From: Xenophilus arseniciresistens
GTDB lineage: Bacteria; Pseudomonadota; Gammaproteobacteria; Burkholderiales; Burkholderiaceae_C
Assembly: GCF_028023875.1 (NCBI RefSeq)
Contig: NZ_JAQIPB010000007.1
Span: 273,434-337,433, forward strand
Length of the DNA: 64,000 nucleotides
Direction of reading: 5' to 3'
Below the pieces are notes generated by a model, which had not been told where the DNA came from, did not search any database, and saw only the letters and a list, made by a program, of their open reading frames with translations. A program made the position numbers and the translations under genes. This document shows positions 1-8,778 of the stretch, piece after piece (within the stretch, counting starts at the first letter, position 1; each line of letters begins with the position of its first letter).

Positions 1-2
1 TG

Positions 3-404
3 CGCGCGAACTACGCCGCGGCCGGCGTGCAGGCCGAGCTCACGCCCTTCATCGACAACGCGGCCGAGGCCTATGCCCAGGCCGATCTCATCGTGGCGCG
101 CGCGGGCGCCAGCACCGTGACCGAGCTGGCCGCGGTGGGCGCCGCGGCGCTGTTCGTTCCCTTCCCCTCGGCCGTGGACGACCACCAGACCACCAACGCG
201 CGCTTCCTCGTGGATGCGGGCGCCGGCTGGCTGGTGCAACAGACCGAACTGACTCCTGAACTGCTGTCCGACTTGATCCAGAAGACCGACCGCGCCGCGC
301 TGCTGGAGCGCGCGCTCAAGGCCAAGAGCCTGCAAAAGACCGAGGCCACCACAGCGGTGGCCCTGGCCTGCGAACAACTCGTGCACCGGGGGGTGGATCC
401 ATGA
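3..404 (+). CDS. murG: MurG, C-terminal part (UDP-GlcNAc:lipid I GlcNAc transferase)
   Basis: This is the last 133 residues of MurG, cut by the window edge. MurG adds GlcNAc to lipid I at the inner face of the membrane to make lipid II. The visible part is the C-terminal, nucleotide-sugar binding half of a family 28 glycosyltransferase: [11 protein letters not shown] is the Gly/Ser-Thr/Glu donor loop (residues ~30-40 of the fragment), followed by a VPFPSA...DDHQTTNA stretch in which the Gln-x-x-Asn-Ala pattern is typical of the family. The stop overlaps the murC start in an ATGA arrangement, so translation is probably coupled. The identity is secure because of the fragment's motifs and its position before murC; the N-terminal membrane-association half is outside the window. 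Confidence 0.93.
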   Translation, partial: RANYAAAGVQAELTPFIDNAAEAYAQADLIVARAGASTVTELAAVGAAALFVPFPSAVDDHQTTNARFLVDAGAGWLVQQTELTPELLSDLIQKTDRAALLERALKAKSLQKTEATTAVALACEQLVHRGVDP

Positions 405-1810
405 AGCACGCCATTCGCCACATCCACTTCGTGGGCGTGGGCGGCTCGGGCATGAGCGGCATCGCCGAGGTGCTGCTGAACCTGGGCTACACCATCTCGG
501 GCTCCGACCTGGCCGACAGCGCCACCTTGCGCCGCCTGGGCGCCCTGGGCATCCGCACCCACGTGGGCCATGCGGCGGCCCATATCGCCGGCGCCGACGC
601 GGTGGTCACCTCCACGGCCGTGAAGGCCGACAACCCCGAGGTGCTGGCTGCGCGCGAGAAGCGCATCCCGGTGGTGCCGCGCGCGCTGATGCTGGCCGAG
701 CTGATGCGGCTCAAGCAGGGCATCGCCATCGCCGGCACGCACGGCAAGACCACCACCACCAGCCTGGCCGCCAGCGTGCTCGCGGCTGCGGGGCTGGACC
801 CGACCTTCGTCATCGGCGGGCGCCTGAACAGTGCCGGCGCCAACGCGCGCCTGGGGCAGGGCGAGCACATCGTGGTGGAGGCCGACGAGTCCGACGCCTC
901 CTTCCTGAACCTGCTGCCCGTGATGGCGGTCGTCACCAACATCGACGCCGACCACATGGAGACCTATGGCCATGACTTCGGCAAGCTGCAGCGCACCTTC
1001 GTCGACTTCCTGCACCGCATGCCCTTCTACGGCGTGGCGATCCTGTGCGTGGACGACCCGGCCGTGCGCGAGATCGTGCCGCAGGTGACCTGCCCGGTGA
1101 CCAGCTACGGCTTCGCCGAGGACGCGCAGGTGCGCGCCATCGACGTGCGGGCCGTGGGCGCGCAGATGCACTTCACGGTGCAGCGGCGCAACGGCGTGAC
1201 CCTGCCCGATCTGCCCATCGTGCTGAACCTGCCGGGCGAGCACAACGTGCGCAACGCGCTGTCGGTGATCGCCATCGCGGTGGAGCTGGGCATTGCCGAC
1301 GAGGCCGTGCAGCGCGGCCTGGCCGAGTTCAAGGGCGTGGGCCGGCGCTTCCAGCGCTATGGCGATGTCGCGGCCCCGGCCGGTGGCCAGTTCACCGTGA
1401 TCGACGACTACGGCCACCACCCGGTGGAGATGGCCGCCACGCTGGCCGCCGCGCGCGGCGCCTTCCCGGGCCGGCGCCTGGTGCTGGCCTTCCAGCCGCA
1501 CCGCTACACGCGCACCCGCGACTGCTTCGAGGATTTCGTCAAGGTCATCGGCCAGGCCGATTCCGTGCTGCTGGCCGAGGTCTATGCCGCGGGCGAGGCG
1601 CCCATCGTGGCCGCAGACGGCCGCTCGCTCGCGCGGGCGCTGCGCGTGGCGGGCAAGGTGGAGCCGGTGTTCGTCGACGACATCGGCGCGATGGCGCAGG
1701 CCGTGATCGACAACGCGCAGGCCGGTGATGTGGTGCTGTGCATGGGCGCGGGCTCCATCGGCGGCGTGCCCGCACAGATCGTCGAGCGCGCGGCGAGGAA
1801 CCAACCATGA
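401..1810 (+). CDS. murC: UDP-N-acetylmuramate--L-alanine ligase MurC
   Basis: MurC adds L-Ala to UDP-MurNAc, the first step of stem peptide synthesis, in the cytoplasm. The 469-residue protein is normal length for the family. It has the N-terminal dinucleotide-like loop GVGGSGMSG (residues 12-20), the Mur ligase ATP loop [10 protein letters not shown] (~residue 112) and the central EADESDASF motif (~residue 161), followed by a C-terminal domain with DDYGHHP. Its start overlaps the murG stop and its stop overlaps the ddl start, both as ATGA, so the three genes are tightly coupled. A second enzyme of the same superfamily, Mpl, is encoded further along and feeds recycled peptide into the same pathway. 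Confidence 0.97.
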   Translation: MKHAIRHIHFVGVGGSGMSGIAEVLLNLGYTISGSDLADSATLRRLGALGIRTHVGHAAAHIAGADAVVTSTAVKADNPEVLAAREKRIPVVPRALMLAELMRLKQGIAIAGTHGKTTTTSLAASVLAAAGLDPTFVIGGRLNSAGANARLGQGEHIVVEADESDASFLNLLPVMAVVTNIDADHMETYGHDFGKLQRTFVDFLHRMPFYGVAILCVDDPAVREIVPQVTCPVTSYGFAEDAQVRAIDVRAVGAQMHFTVQRRNGVTLPDLPIVLNLPGEHNVRNALSVIAIAVELGIADEAVQRGLAEFKGVGRRFQRYGDVAAPAGGQFTVIDDYGHHPVEMAATLAAARGAFPGRRLVLAFQPHRYTRTRDCFEDFVKVIGQADSVLLAEVYAAGEAPIVAADGRSLARALRVAGKVEPVFVDDIGAMAQAVIDNAQAGDVVLCMGAGSIGGVPAQIVERAARNQP

Positions 1811-2829
1811 CTGACGCTCGACCCTCCACGCTCAACACGCCAGCCGCTGCCCTGGGCAAGGTGGCCGTGCTCTTCGGCGGCCGTTCGGCCGAGCGCGAGA
1901 TCTCCATCCTCTCGGGCACCGGCGTGCTCGCTGCGCTCAAGTCGCGCGGCGTGGACGCCCATGCCTTCGACCCGGCCGAGCGCGACCTGGCCGACCTCAA
2001 GCGCGAAGGCTTTGCGCGCTGCTTCATCGCACTGCACGGGCGCCATGGCGAAGACGGCACGGTGCAGGGTGCGCTGGAGCTGCTGGGCATTCCCTACACC
2101 GGCTCGGGCGTCATGGCTTCCAGCGTCGCGATGGACAAGGTGATGACCAAGCGCCTGTGGCTGGCCGAAGGGCTGTCCACGCCGCGCTATGTGCGCCTGG
2201 CGCCGGATCAGCAATCGCCAGAGCGCGTGCGCGCCGTGCCCGACGAGCTGGGCCTGCCGCTGATCGTGAAGCCGCCGCGCGAGGGTTCGTCCATCGGCGT
2301 GACCAAGGTGCAGGGCCTGGGAGACGTGGATCGCGACATGCAGGAGGCCGTGCGCCTGGCCGCCCGCTACGACGCCGACGTGCTGTGCGAAGAGTTCATC
2401 GAGGGCGAGGAAGTCACCTGCGCCGTGCTGGGCCAGGGCGCCGACGCGCAGGCACTGCCGGTGGTGCGCATCGCGGCGCCCGAAGGCGCCTACGACTACC
2501 AGAACAAGTACTTCACCGACGACGTGAAGTACCACTGTCCGGCCGGCCTGCCCGATGCGCTGGAGCAGGAGATCCGCACCCTGGCGCTGGCCGCGTATCG
2601 CAGCCTGGGCTGCCGCGGCTGGGGCCGCGCCGACGTGATGATCCGCGCCAGCGACCGCAAGCCCTTCCTGCTGGAGATGAACACTTCGCCCGGCATGACC
2701 GGCCATTCGCTGGTGCCCATGTCGGCACGGGCCGTGGGCATCGCCTACGAAGACCTGTGCGTGCGCGTGCTGGCGGCCGCTGCGTTGGACAGCGCCGCCC
2801 CCGACGCCTTCGTGAAGGAGCGCGGCTGA
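1807..2829 (+). CDS. ddl: D-alanine--D-alanine ligase
   Basis: This ATP-grasp enzyme joins two D-Ala residues for MurF. I chose the ATG that overlaps the murC stop (ATGA); it gives 340 residues beginning [10 protein letters not shown]. An in-frame upstream start inside murC is possible but would be unusually long. Visible family marks are [15 protein letters not shown] near the N-terminus, the [17 protein letters not shown]-binding segment (~residue 155) and the C-terminal [12 protein letters not shown] motif (~residue 290) that holds Mg-binding Glu and Asn and the Ser of the active site. It lies between murC and ftsQ as in most proteobacterial division clusters, where it is usually called ddlB. 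Confidence 0.96.
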   Translation: MTDARPSTLNTPAAALGKVAVLFGGRSAEREISILSGTGVLAALKSRGVDAHAFDPAERDLADLKREGFARCFIALHGRHGEDGTVQGALELLGIPYTGSGVMASSVAMDKVMTKRLWLAEGLSTPRYVRLAPDQQSPERVRAVPDELGLPLIVKPPREGSSIGVTKVQGLGDVDRDMQEAVRLAARYDADVLCEEFIEGEEVTCAVLGQGADAQALPVVRIAAPEGAYDYQNKYFTDDVKYHCPAGLPDALEQEIRTLALAAYRSLGCRGWGRADVMIRASDRKPFLLEMNTSPGMTGHSLVPMSARAVGIAYEDLCVRVLAAAALDSAAPDAFVKERG

Positions 2830-2839
2830 GCGTTTTCCC

Positions 2840-3688
2840 ATGGCCACCGATGCACTCACCCCTCCGCTGGACGTCCGGCTCATGAACCTCACGGCGACTT
2901 TGTTGTTCGCGCTGTGCGGTCTCATGCTGCTGGCCGCGGCCGGATGGTGGGTGCTGCGCCAGCCCTTCTTCCCGCTGGCGGGGATCAAGGTGCAGGGCGA
3001 CGTGACCCACAACAACGCGGCCACCCTGCGCGCCAACGTGGCCCCGCAGCTGGCCGGCAACTTCTTCACCGTCGATCTGCAGCGCGCCCGCGTGGCCTTT
3101 GAATCGGTGCCCTGGGTGCGCAAGGCCGTGGTGCACCGCGAGTTCCCGAACCGCCTGCGCGCCACGCTCACCGAGCACGTGCCCGTGGCCTTCTGGGGCG
3201 GCGAAGACCGCTCCACCCTGGTCAACAGCTTCGGCGAGGTCTTCGAGGCCAACACGGCCGAGGCCAGTGACGAGCTGCCGCGCCTGGTGGGGCCCGACGA
3301 GCAGAGCGGCCATGTGCTGGGCATGTTCCGCGAGCTGCAACCGCTGTTTGCCGCCGCCGAGCTGGAGATCCAGCAACTGGTGCTGTCGCAGCGCGGCAGC
3401 TGGCAGGCCACGCTGGACAGCGGAGCCGTGATCGAGCTGGGCCGCGGCAGCAGCGAGGAAGTGGCGGCGCGTGCCCAGCGCTTCCTGACCAGCGTGCGGC
3501 AGGTGGCCGGCCAATACAACCGCGGCGTGGATGCGGTGGAAAGCGCCGATCTGCGCCATGCCGACGCCTATGCCGTGCGGCTGCGCGGCGTGACCACGGT
3601 GGACAACAGCAGCGCCCAGCCCGCGCGTGCGGGCGTGGCGGTGCGCGCGCAGCCGGCAGGCAGCGGCGCCTCAGCGCGTCGGCCCTAA
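2840..3688 (+). CDS. ftsQ: Cell division protein FtsQ
   Basis: FtsQ is the bitopic inner-membrane protein that links early and late divisome parts through FtsB and FtsL. The 282-residue product has a short cytoplasmic tail, one transmembrane segment at roughly residues 16-37 (LLFALCGLMLLAAAGWWVL), then a periplasmic POTRA domain beginning FFPLAGIKVQGDV and an FtsQ/DivIB beta domain containing PWVRKAVVHREFPNRL. The gene starts 10 nt after the ddl stop. The C-terminal ~25 residues are Ala/Arg-rich and poorly structured, which is common in betaproteobacterial FtsQ. Identity is firm from structure plus position between ddl and ftsA. Confidence 0.95.
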   Translation: MATDALTPPLDVRLMNLTATLLFALCGLMLLAAAGWWVLRQPFFPLAGIKVQGDVTHNNAATLRANVAPQLAGNFFTVDLQRARVAFESVPWVRKAVVHREFPNRLRATLTEHVPVAFWGGEDRSTLVNSFGEVFEANTAEASDELPRLVGPDEQSGHVLGMFRELQPLFAAAELEIQQLVLSQRGSWQATLDSGAVIELGRGSSEEVAARAQRFLTSVRQVAGQYNRGVDAVESADLRHADAYAVRLRGVTTVDNSSAQPARAGVAVRAQPAGSGASARRP

Positions 3689-3730
3689 GACGAAATACGA
3701 GAGAAGAGCAGGCTCAATCAGGACATCAAG

Positions 3731-4960
3731 ATGCCCAAAGACTACAAAGATCTGGTTGTCGGACTCGACATCGGCACCGCCAAGGTGATGGCGATGGTGG
3801 CCGAGGTGCTGCCCGGCGGCGAGCTCAAGCTCGCAGGCCTGGGCGTGGCGCCTTCCAACGGCCTCAAGCGCGGCGTGGTGGTGAACATCGACGCCACGGT
3901 GCAAAGCATCCAGCAGGCCCTGAAGGAGGCCGAGTTCATGGCCGACTGCAAGATCAGTCGCGTCTACACCGGCATCACGGGCAGCCACATCCGCGGCATC
4001 AACTCCAGCGGCATGGTGGCCGTCAAAGACAAGGAGGTCACCACGGCCGACGTGGCCCGCGTGGTGGAGACCGCGCGCGCCATCAACATCTCCAGCGACC
4101 AGCGCCTGCTGCTGGTGGAGCCGCAGGAGTTCGTGATCGACGGCCAGGACGTCAAGGAACCCATCGGCATGAGCGGCATGCGGCTGGAGGCCAAGGTGCA
4201 CATCGTCACCGGTGCCCAGAGCGCGGCTGAGAACATCATCAAGTGCGTGCGCCGCTGCGGCCTGGAAGTGGACCAGTTGATGCTCAACCCGCTGGCTTCG
4301 AGCCAGGCGGTGCTGACCGAGGACGAGCGCGAGCTGGGCGTGGTGCTGGTGGACATCGGCGCCGGCACCACCGACGTGGCCATCTTCACCAACGGCGCGA
4401 TCCGCCACACGGCCGTGATCCCCATCGCGGGCGACCTGATCACCAGCGACATCGCGATGGCCCTGCGCACGCCCACCAAGGATGCGGAGGACATCAAGGT
4501 CGAACACGGTTTTGCCAAGCAGCTACTGGCCGACCCCGAGACCCAGGTGGAAGTGCCGGGCCTGGGCGACCGCGGCCCGCGCATGCTCAGCAAGCAGGCG
4601 CTGGCCGGCGTGATCGAGCCGCGCGTGGAAGAGATCTTCCAGCTCGTGCAGCAGGTGGTGCGCGAGTCCGGCTACGAAGAGGTGCTGTCCTCGGGCGTGG
4701 TGCTCACGGGCGGCAGCTCGGTGATGCCGGGCATGCTGGAGCTGGGCGAGGACATCTTCCTCAAACCCGTGCGACGCGGCATTCCCAAGTATTCGAGCGC
4801 CCTGTCCGACATGGTGGCGCAGCCGCGTGCGGCGACAGTCATGGGCCTGCTCGAAGAGGCGCGCTTTGCCCGCATGCGCGGCTACAAGGTGGCCGCCAAG
4901 AGCGGCACCGTGAAGACCGCCTTCGGCCGCTTCAAGGACTTCATCGTGGGGAACTTCTGA
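3731..4960 (+). CDS. ftsA: Cell division protein FtsA
   Basis: FtsA is the actin-like ATPase that tethers FtsZ to the membrane and recruits later divisome proteins. The 409-residue protein shows the phosphate-1 loop VGLDIGTAKV at the N-terminus, the SHU/1C region after it, VLVDIGAGTTDVAIF (phosphate 2, ~residue 206) and LTGGSSVMPGM (adenosine motif, ~residue 326). The last residues, TAFGRFKDFIVGNF, are the amphipathic membrane-targeting helix. It follows ftsQ by 42 nt and precedes ftsZ by 167 nt, the usual order. The stop overlaps a possible small ORF start (TGATG), discussed as a finding. Confidence 0.97.
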   Translation: MPKDYKDLVVGLDIGTAKVMAMVAEVLPGGELKLAGLGVAPSNGLKRGVVVNIDATVQSIQQALKEAEFMADCKISRVYTGITGSHIRGINSSGMVAVKDKEVTTADVARVVETARAINISSDQRLLLVEPQEFVIDGQDVKEPIGMSGMRLEAKVHIVTGAQSAAENIIKCVRRCGLEVDQLMLNPLASSQAVLTEDERELGVVLVDIGAGTTDVAIFTNGAIRHTAVIPIAGDLITSDIAMALRTPTKDAEDIKVEHGFAKQLLADPETQVEVPGLGDRGPRMLSKQALAGVIEPRVEEIFQLVQQVVRESGYEEVLSSGVVLTGGSSVMPGMLELGEDIFLKPVRRGIPKYSSALSDMVAQPRAATVMGLLEEARFARMRGYKVAAKSGTVKTAFGRFKDFIVGNF

Positions 4961-5127
4961 TGAGCCTCCTCACCCGCGCCAGCTTCCACACCGGCCCGCC
5001 GCGTCATTTCAACGAGCGATGGCGACGAACCGGTCCACCGCCTCACGCCCTGTCGCGTTCCTGCTTTCAAACATAAATCGTCAGTCTTCAATCCATACGG
5101 CAACTGCAAGCAATCCAGGAGTTCACG

Positions 5128-6321
5128 ATGCCCATCGAAATGATCGAACCCAATGAAGAGTTCAACCAAGGCACGCAAATCAAGGTGATCGGCGTCGGCG
5201 GCGGCGGCGGCAATGCCGTGGCGCACATGATCGCCCGCAGCGTGCAAGGCGTGGAGTTCATCTGCGCCAACACCGACGCACAGGCACTGGTGCGCAACAA
5301 CGCGCACAAGTCCATCCAGCTGGGCCAGACCGGCCGTGGCGCCGGCAGCAAGCCCCAGGTGGGCCGCGATGCCGCCGAGCTGGCGGTGGACGACATCCGC
5401 ACCTCGATCGAAGGCGCGCACATGCTGTTCATCACGGCAGGCATGGGCGGCGGCACGGGCACGGGCGCTGCGCCCGTGATCGCGCGCGTGGCCAAGGAAA
5501 TGGGCATCCTCACCGTCGGCGTGGTCACCAAGCCCTTCGACTGGGAAGGCGGCAAGCGCATGAACAACGCCGAGACCGGCCTGGCCGAGCTGGAGGCCAA
5601 TGTCGATTCGCTGATCGTGATCCTCAACGAGAAGCTGCTCGACGTGCTGGGCGACGACGTGACGCAGGAGCAGGCCTTCGCCCATGCCAACGACGTGCTC
5701 AAGAACGCCGTGGGCGGCATCGCCGAAATCATCAACGAGTACGGCCACGTGAACGTCGACTTCGAAGACGTGCGCACCGTGATGGGCGAGCCCGGCAAGG
5801 CCATGATGGGCACGGCCTCGGCCAGCGGCCCGGACCGCGCGCGCATCGCATCGGAGCAGGCCGTGGCCTGCCCGCTGCTCGAAGGCATCGACCTGTCGGG
5901 CGCCAAGGGTGTGCTGGTGCTGGTCACGGCGTCGAAGGGCTCGCTCAAGCTGTCCGAATCGAAGCTGGCGATGAACACCATCCGCGCCTACGCCTCGCCC
6001 GACGCGCACGTGATCTACGGCGCCGCCTATGACGAGTCACTGGGCGACGAGATGCGCGTCACGGTGGTGGCCACCGGCCTGTCGCACCAGAACGCCCAAC
6101 GCAGCGCGCCCGAGCTGCAGGTCATCCGCACCGGCACCGACAACATCGGCTTCCAGGTGCCCACCCTGGGCACGGGCGCCCAGCCCAGCTACGACAGCGT
6201 GGCCGTGCCCAGTGTGTGGCGCACCAACCGCACCATGGCCGCGGCCAAGGTGGATGCGCTGTCGTCGGGGGGGATGGACGATTTCGAGATCCCCGCATTC
6301 CTCCGCCGCCAAGCCGATTGA
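5128..6321 (+). CDS. ftsZ: Cell division protein FtsZ
   Basis: FtsZ is the tubulin-like GTPase that forms the Z ring. The 397-residue protein has the GTP-binding segments GVGGGGGNAV (~residues 23-32) and GMGGGTGTGAAPV (~residues 107-119), the N-terminal core, and a variable linker that ends in DDFEIPAFLRRQAD, the conserved C-terminal peptide that binds FtsA. An AGGAG Shine-Dalgarno lies at 5116-5120, 7 nt before the ATG, and fits the high expression expected. The stop codon lies inside the left arm of a large palindromic element (6316-6440), an unusual 3' end. Confidence 0.98.
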   Translation: MPIEMIEPNEEFNQGTQIKVIGVGGGGGNAVAHMIARSVQGVEFICANTDAQALVRNNAHKSIQLGQTGRGAGSKPQVGRDAAELAVDDIRTSIEGAHMLFITAGMGGGTGTGAAPVIARVAKEMGILTVGVVTKPFDWEGGKRMNNAETGLAELEANVDSLIVILNEKLLDVLGDDVTQEQAFAHANDVLKNAVGGIAEIINEYGHVNVDFEDVRTVMGEPGKAMMGTASASGPDRARIASEQAVACPLLEGIDLSGAKGVLVLVTASKGSLKLSESKLAMNTIRAYASPDAHVIYGAAYDESLGDEMRVTVVATGLSHQNAQRSAPELQVIRTGTDNIGFQVPTLGTGAQPSYDSVAVPSVWRTNRTMAAAKVDALSSGGMDDFEIPAFLRRQAD

Positions 6322-6440
6322 TGCCTCATACGGCTACTGCGCGCCCCGATCTTGCGCCTGCGGTCCTCGCCGTACGAGAGTACGGCTGCGGTCCTCGACG
6401 CAACCTCGGGGCGCTCGCTACGCCGTCTGAGGCATCAATC
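6316..6440. repeat. Palindromic element 1, ftsZ-lpxC
   Basis: A 125-bp near-palindrome lies between ftsZ and lpxC. Its outer arms, 6316-6328 and 6428-6440, are perfect 13-nt inverted repeats and the left one contains the ftsZ stop codon. The next ~20 nt on both sides pair imperfectly. The centre is a perfect 7-bp hairpin, GCCGTAC (6369-6375), GAGA loop, GTACGGC (6380-6386), followed by TGCG. The 12-mer CTGCGGTCCTCG occurs on both sides of the hairpin as a direct repeat (6358-6369 and 6386-6397). The same design, with different arm sequences, recurs at 46884-47044. It may act as a transcription terminator, mRNA 3'-end protector or protein-binding site; no function is proven. Confidence 0.8.
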
Positions 6441-6533
6441 TCGAGGGTGGGATCCGTCGGGTTGCATCTGCCTCCCCTTCCGGCTATCGCGGTCATAGGC
6501 TGAATGGCGGTACGGAAGGGCGGGTTGCAAAAT

Positions 6534-6539
6534 TACAAT
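6534..6539 (+). promoter_or_regulatory. TACAAT -10-like hexamer before lpxC
   Basis: TACAAT ends 6 nt before the GTG start of lpxC, so RNA started at normal spacing would begin at or next to the start codon. No convincing -35 is seen 16-18 nt upstream. It belongs to a recurrent pattern in this window. Confidence 0.4.
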
Positions 6540-6545
6540 GCCGCG

Positions 6546-7469
6546 GTGCTGCAACAACGAACTCTCAAGTCCATCTCCCGCGCCGTGGGCGTGGGGCTGC
6601 ACAGCGGGCAGCGGGTGGAGCTGACGCTGCGGCCCGCACCGGCCGACACGGGCATCGTGTTCCGGCGCGTGGACCTGCCCGAGCCCGTGGACATCCCCAT
6701 GCGCGCCGATTCGGTGACGGACACGCGGCTGGCTTCCACGGTGTCCAGGGGCGGCGCCAAGGTGCAGACCGTCGAACACATCATGTCGGCCTGCGCCGGG
6801 CTGGGCATCGACAACCTCTACATCGACATCACGGCCGACGAGGTGCCCATCCTCGACGGCTCGGCATCCTCTTTCGTCTTCCTGCTGCAAAGCGCGGGCA
6901 TCGAGTTCCAGAAGGCGCCGCGGCGCTTCCTGAAGGTGCTGCGCCCGGTGGAAGTGCGCGAAGGCGAGGGCGACGACCTCAAGTGGGCGCGGCTGGAGCC
7001 CTACCACGGCTACAAGCTCAGCTTCGAGATCGACTTCGACCACCGCGTGGTCAGCGCCACGGGCCAGCGCTTCGAGTTTGACCTGGGCAGCGGCCAGTAC
7101 AACCGCGACATCGCGCGGGCCCGCACCTTTGGCTTCACCAAGGAAGTTGAGTACATGCGCAGCAAGGGCCTGGCCCTGGGCGGCGGGCTGGACAACGCCA
7201 TCGTGATGGACGACACCAAGGTGCTCAATGCCGGCGGGCTGCGCTACGACGACGAGTTCGTCAAGCACAAGATCCTCGACGCGATGGGCGACCTCTACAT
7301 CGTGGGCCATCCGCTGCTGGCGGCCTACAGCGCCTTTCGCTCGGGCCACGCACTGAACAACAAGCTGCTGCGCGAGCTGCAGAGCCAGCCCGGCGCCTGC
7401 GAACTCGTGACCTTCGAGAGCGAGCGCGCCGCCCCGCGCGGCTTCAACGACATCGCGCGCGCCTGGTAG
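6546..7469 (+). CDS. lpxC: UDP-3-O-acyl-N-acetylglucosamine deacetylase LpxC
   Basis: LpxC is the Zn-dependent deacetylase that commits sugar nucleotide to lipid A. I use the GTG start that gives the canonical N-terminus (M)[20 protein letters not shown] and 307 residues; E. coli LpxC has 305. An ATG at 6504 would add 14 residues not usual for the family. Zinc ligands are visible in QTVEHIMSA (~His 78) and HKILDAMGD (His ~241 and Asp ~245), and [10 protein letters not shown] is the hydrophobic passage region. It ends the division cluster, as in many proteobacteria, but is separated from ftsZ by the palindromic element and may have its own promoter. Confidence 0.96.
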   Translation: MLQQRTLKSISRAVGVGLHSGQRVELTLRPAPADTGIVFRRVDLPEPVDIPMRADSVTDTRLASTVSRGGAKVQTVEHIMSACAGLGIDNLYIDITADEVPILDGSASSFVFLLQSAGIEFQKAPRRFLKVLRPVEVREGEGDDLKWARLEPYHGYKLSFEIDFDHRVVSATGQRFEFDLGSGQYNRDIARARTFGFTKEVEYMRSKGLALGGGLDNAIVMDDTKVLNAGGLRYDDEFVKHKILDAMGDLYIVGHPLLAAYSAFRSGHALNNKLLRELQSQPGACELVTFESERAAPRGFNDIARAW

Positions 7470-7501
7470 GCGGCCGCTGCGCGCACATCCCGGTTCTTTT
7501 C

Positions 7502-7678
7502 ATGCTGCTGTTCCGCTGGGCCATCCTGATGCTGCTGCTGGTGGCCGGCGTCTGCTTCATCTTCTATGCCGCCACGGGCCGCCCGCACTACCGCCGCATC
7601 GGCTGGATCGTGCTCAAGTGGACCCTGCTGGCCGCGCTGGGCTTCTTTGCAGTGCTGATTGCGGAGCGCGTGGCTTAG
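7502..7678 (+). CDS. Small two-helix membrane protein after lpxC
   Basis: This 58-residue ORF starts 33 nt after lpxC. It encodes two hydrophobic helices, FRWAILMLLLVAGVCFIFYA (about residues 4-23) and IVLKWTLLAALGFFAVLIA (about 36-54), joined by a basic loop TGRPHYRRIG. The layout fits a small inner-membrane protein with the loop in the cytoplasm. I do not recognise a named family. Its TAG stop overlaps the stop codon of the convergent GNAT gene by two bases, which suggests both ends are real. No clear Shine-Dalgarno is seen, so it may depend on lpxC transcription. Evidence is coding-like composition and sensible topology only. Confidence 0.6.
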   Translation: MLLFRWAILMLLLVAGVCFIFYAATGRPHYRRIGWIVLKWTLLAALGFFAVLIAERVA

Positions 7679-8151
7679 GGCGCGTTGCTGCTGCGGCCCA
7701 GTTGCAAAGACATGAACACGCTGTGCGCGTTCTCCTGGTAGCTGCCAAAGGGCCCGCAATAAGAAAAGCCAAAGCTTTGGTAGAGCCTTTGCGCCGGTAG
7801 AAAGTCCGGATGGGCGCCGGTCTCCAGGCTCAGCGTCTCATAACCGCGCTGCCGGGCCACCTCCACGATGTGCGCCAGCACCGCGCGCCCGGCCCCTCGG
7901 CCGCGCAAGGCCTTGGGCGTGCGCATGGACTTCACCTCGCCCTGCGTCGCGCTCAGTTCACGCAGCGCACCGCAGCCCAGCAAGGTTTCACCGTCCCACA
8001 CCGTCCAGAAGCTGATCCCGGGCGCGCGCAGCTTCGTCACATCCAGCGCAAACACCTGCTCGGGCGGTGACAGCTCGAACATATTGGCCAGATGCTCGTT
8101 CAGCAGCGCGAGCACCTGGGGGTGGGTGAGGTCGTCGGGTTTGATTTGCAT
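7675..8151 (-). CDS. GNAT-family N-acetyltransferase
   Basis: This is a 158-residue single-domain acetyltransferase of the GCN5-related family, cytoplasmic. The acetyl-CoA pyrophosphate loop R-x-x-G-x-G/A is seen as RGRGAGRAVL (residues 83-92), preceded by the beta4 strand GEVKSMRTP and followed by LSLETG and RLYQSFGFSYCGPFGSY, the usual C-terminal motif of YsnE/ElaA-like small-molecule acetyltransferases. The substrate cannot be told from sequence. It is the last gene of the minus-strand run from aroE to ruvC but is 62 nt from ruvC, so it may be co-transcribed. Confidence 0.85.
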   Translation of the reverse strand: MQIKPDDLTHPQVLALLNEHLANMFELSPPEQVFALDVTKLRAPGISFWTVWDGETLLGCGALRELSATQGEVKSMRTPKALRGRGAGRAVLAHIVEVARQRGYETLSLETGAHPDFLPAQRLYQSFGFSYCGPFGSYQENAHSVFMSLQLGRSSNAP

Positions 8152-8213
8152 GAAGCAGGGCGGACCTTGGTGGGTGGAACGAGCAGCCGGCGCGCGAACC
8201 CAATAGGCGCGCT

Positions 8214-8762
8214 TCAGCGCGTGCGCCCACCCCGGTACTGCCCCGTGACCCTTCCGGCCAGCGTGGTGGCCTGGCCCAGCCGTGCGAGTGTGCGGCCCAC
8301 CTGGGCATGGGTGATGGCCAGGCCCAGTGCGTCGGCGGCGTCGCTGCCGGGCGGGCCGGGCAGTTGCAGCAGGCGCTGCACCATGGCCTGCACCTGGGCC
8401 TTGGCGGCGCCGCCGTGGCCGGCCACGGCCTGCTTCATCTGCAGGGCCGTGTATTCGGCCACCGTCAGCTCGCGGCTGACCAGGGCCGCGATGCAGGCGC
8501 CGCGCGCCTGGCCCAGGCGCAGGGTGGACTGCGGGTTGACGTTGACGAACACGATCTCGACGGCCGCGCTGTCGGGCTGGTAGCGCGCCACCAGTTCGCA
8601 GATGCCGTCGAACAGCACCTTCAGCCGCGCGGGCAGCTCGTCGGTGCCCATGTGCCGCGTGCTGATCGTGCCACTGGCCACATAGTGCTGCTGCGAGCCA
8701 TCGGTGTCGATCACGCCGAAGCCAGTGACCTGCAGGCCGGGGTCGATGCCGAGGATGCGCAT
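8214..8762 (-). CDS. ruvC: Holliday junction resolvase RuvC
   Basis: RuvC cleaves Holliday junctions at the end of recombination, working with RuvAB. The 182-residue protein begins [18 protein letters not shown] and keeps the four acidic catalytic residues: Asp7, Glu69 (in [10 protein letters not shown]), Asp141 and Asp144 (in [13 protein letters not shown]). The length is slightly above the E. coli protein (173). RuvA and RuvB are not in the window. It starts 16 nt downstream of the mtgA stop, so it probably shares the mtgA-aroE transcript. Confidence 0.96.
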   Translation of the reverse strand: MRILGIDPGLQVTGFGVIDTDGSQQHYVASGTISTRHMGTDELPARLKVLFDGICELVARYQPDSAAVEIVFVNVNPQSTLRLGQARGACIAALVSRELTVAEYTALQMKQAVAGHGGAAKAQVQAMVQRLLQLPGPPGSDAADALGLAITHAQVGRTLARLGQATTLAGRVTGQYRGGRTR

Positions 8763-8778
8763 GCGTCGCGCCTGTTCT

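Noticed and set aside
71..1804. Long minus-strand open frame antisense to murC
   Set aside because: Shadow of a GC-rich coding frame; His/Ala/Gly/Arg-rich translation with no motifs, fully overlapped by murC.
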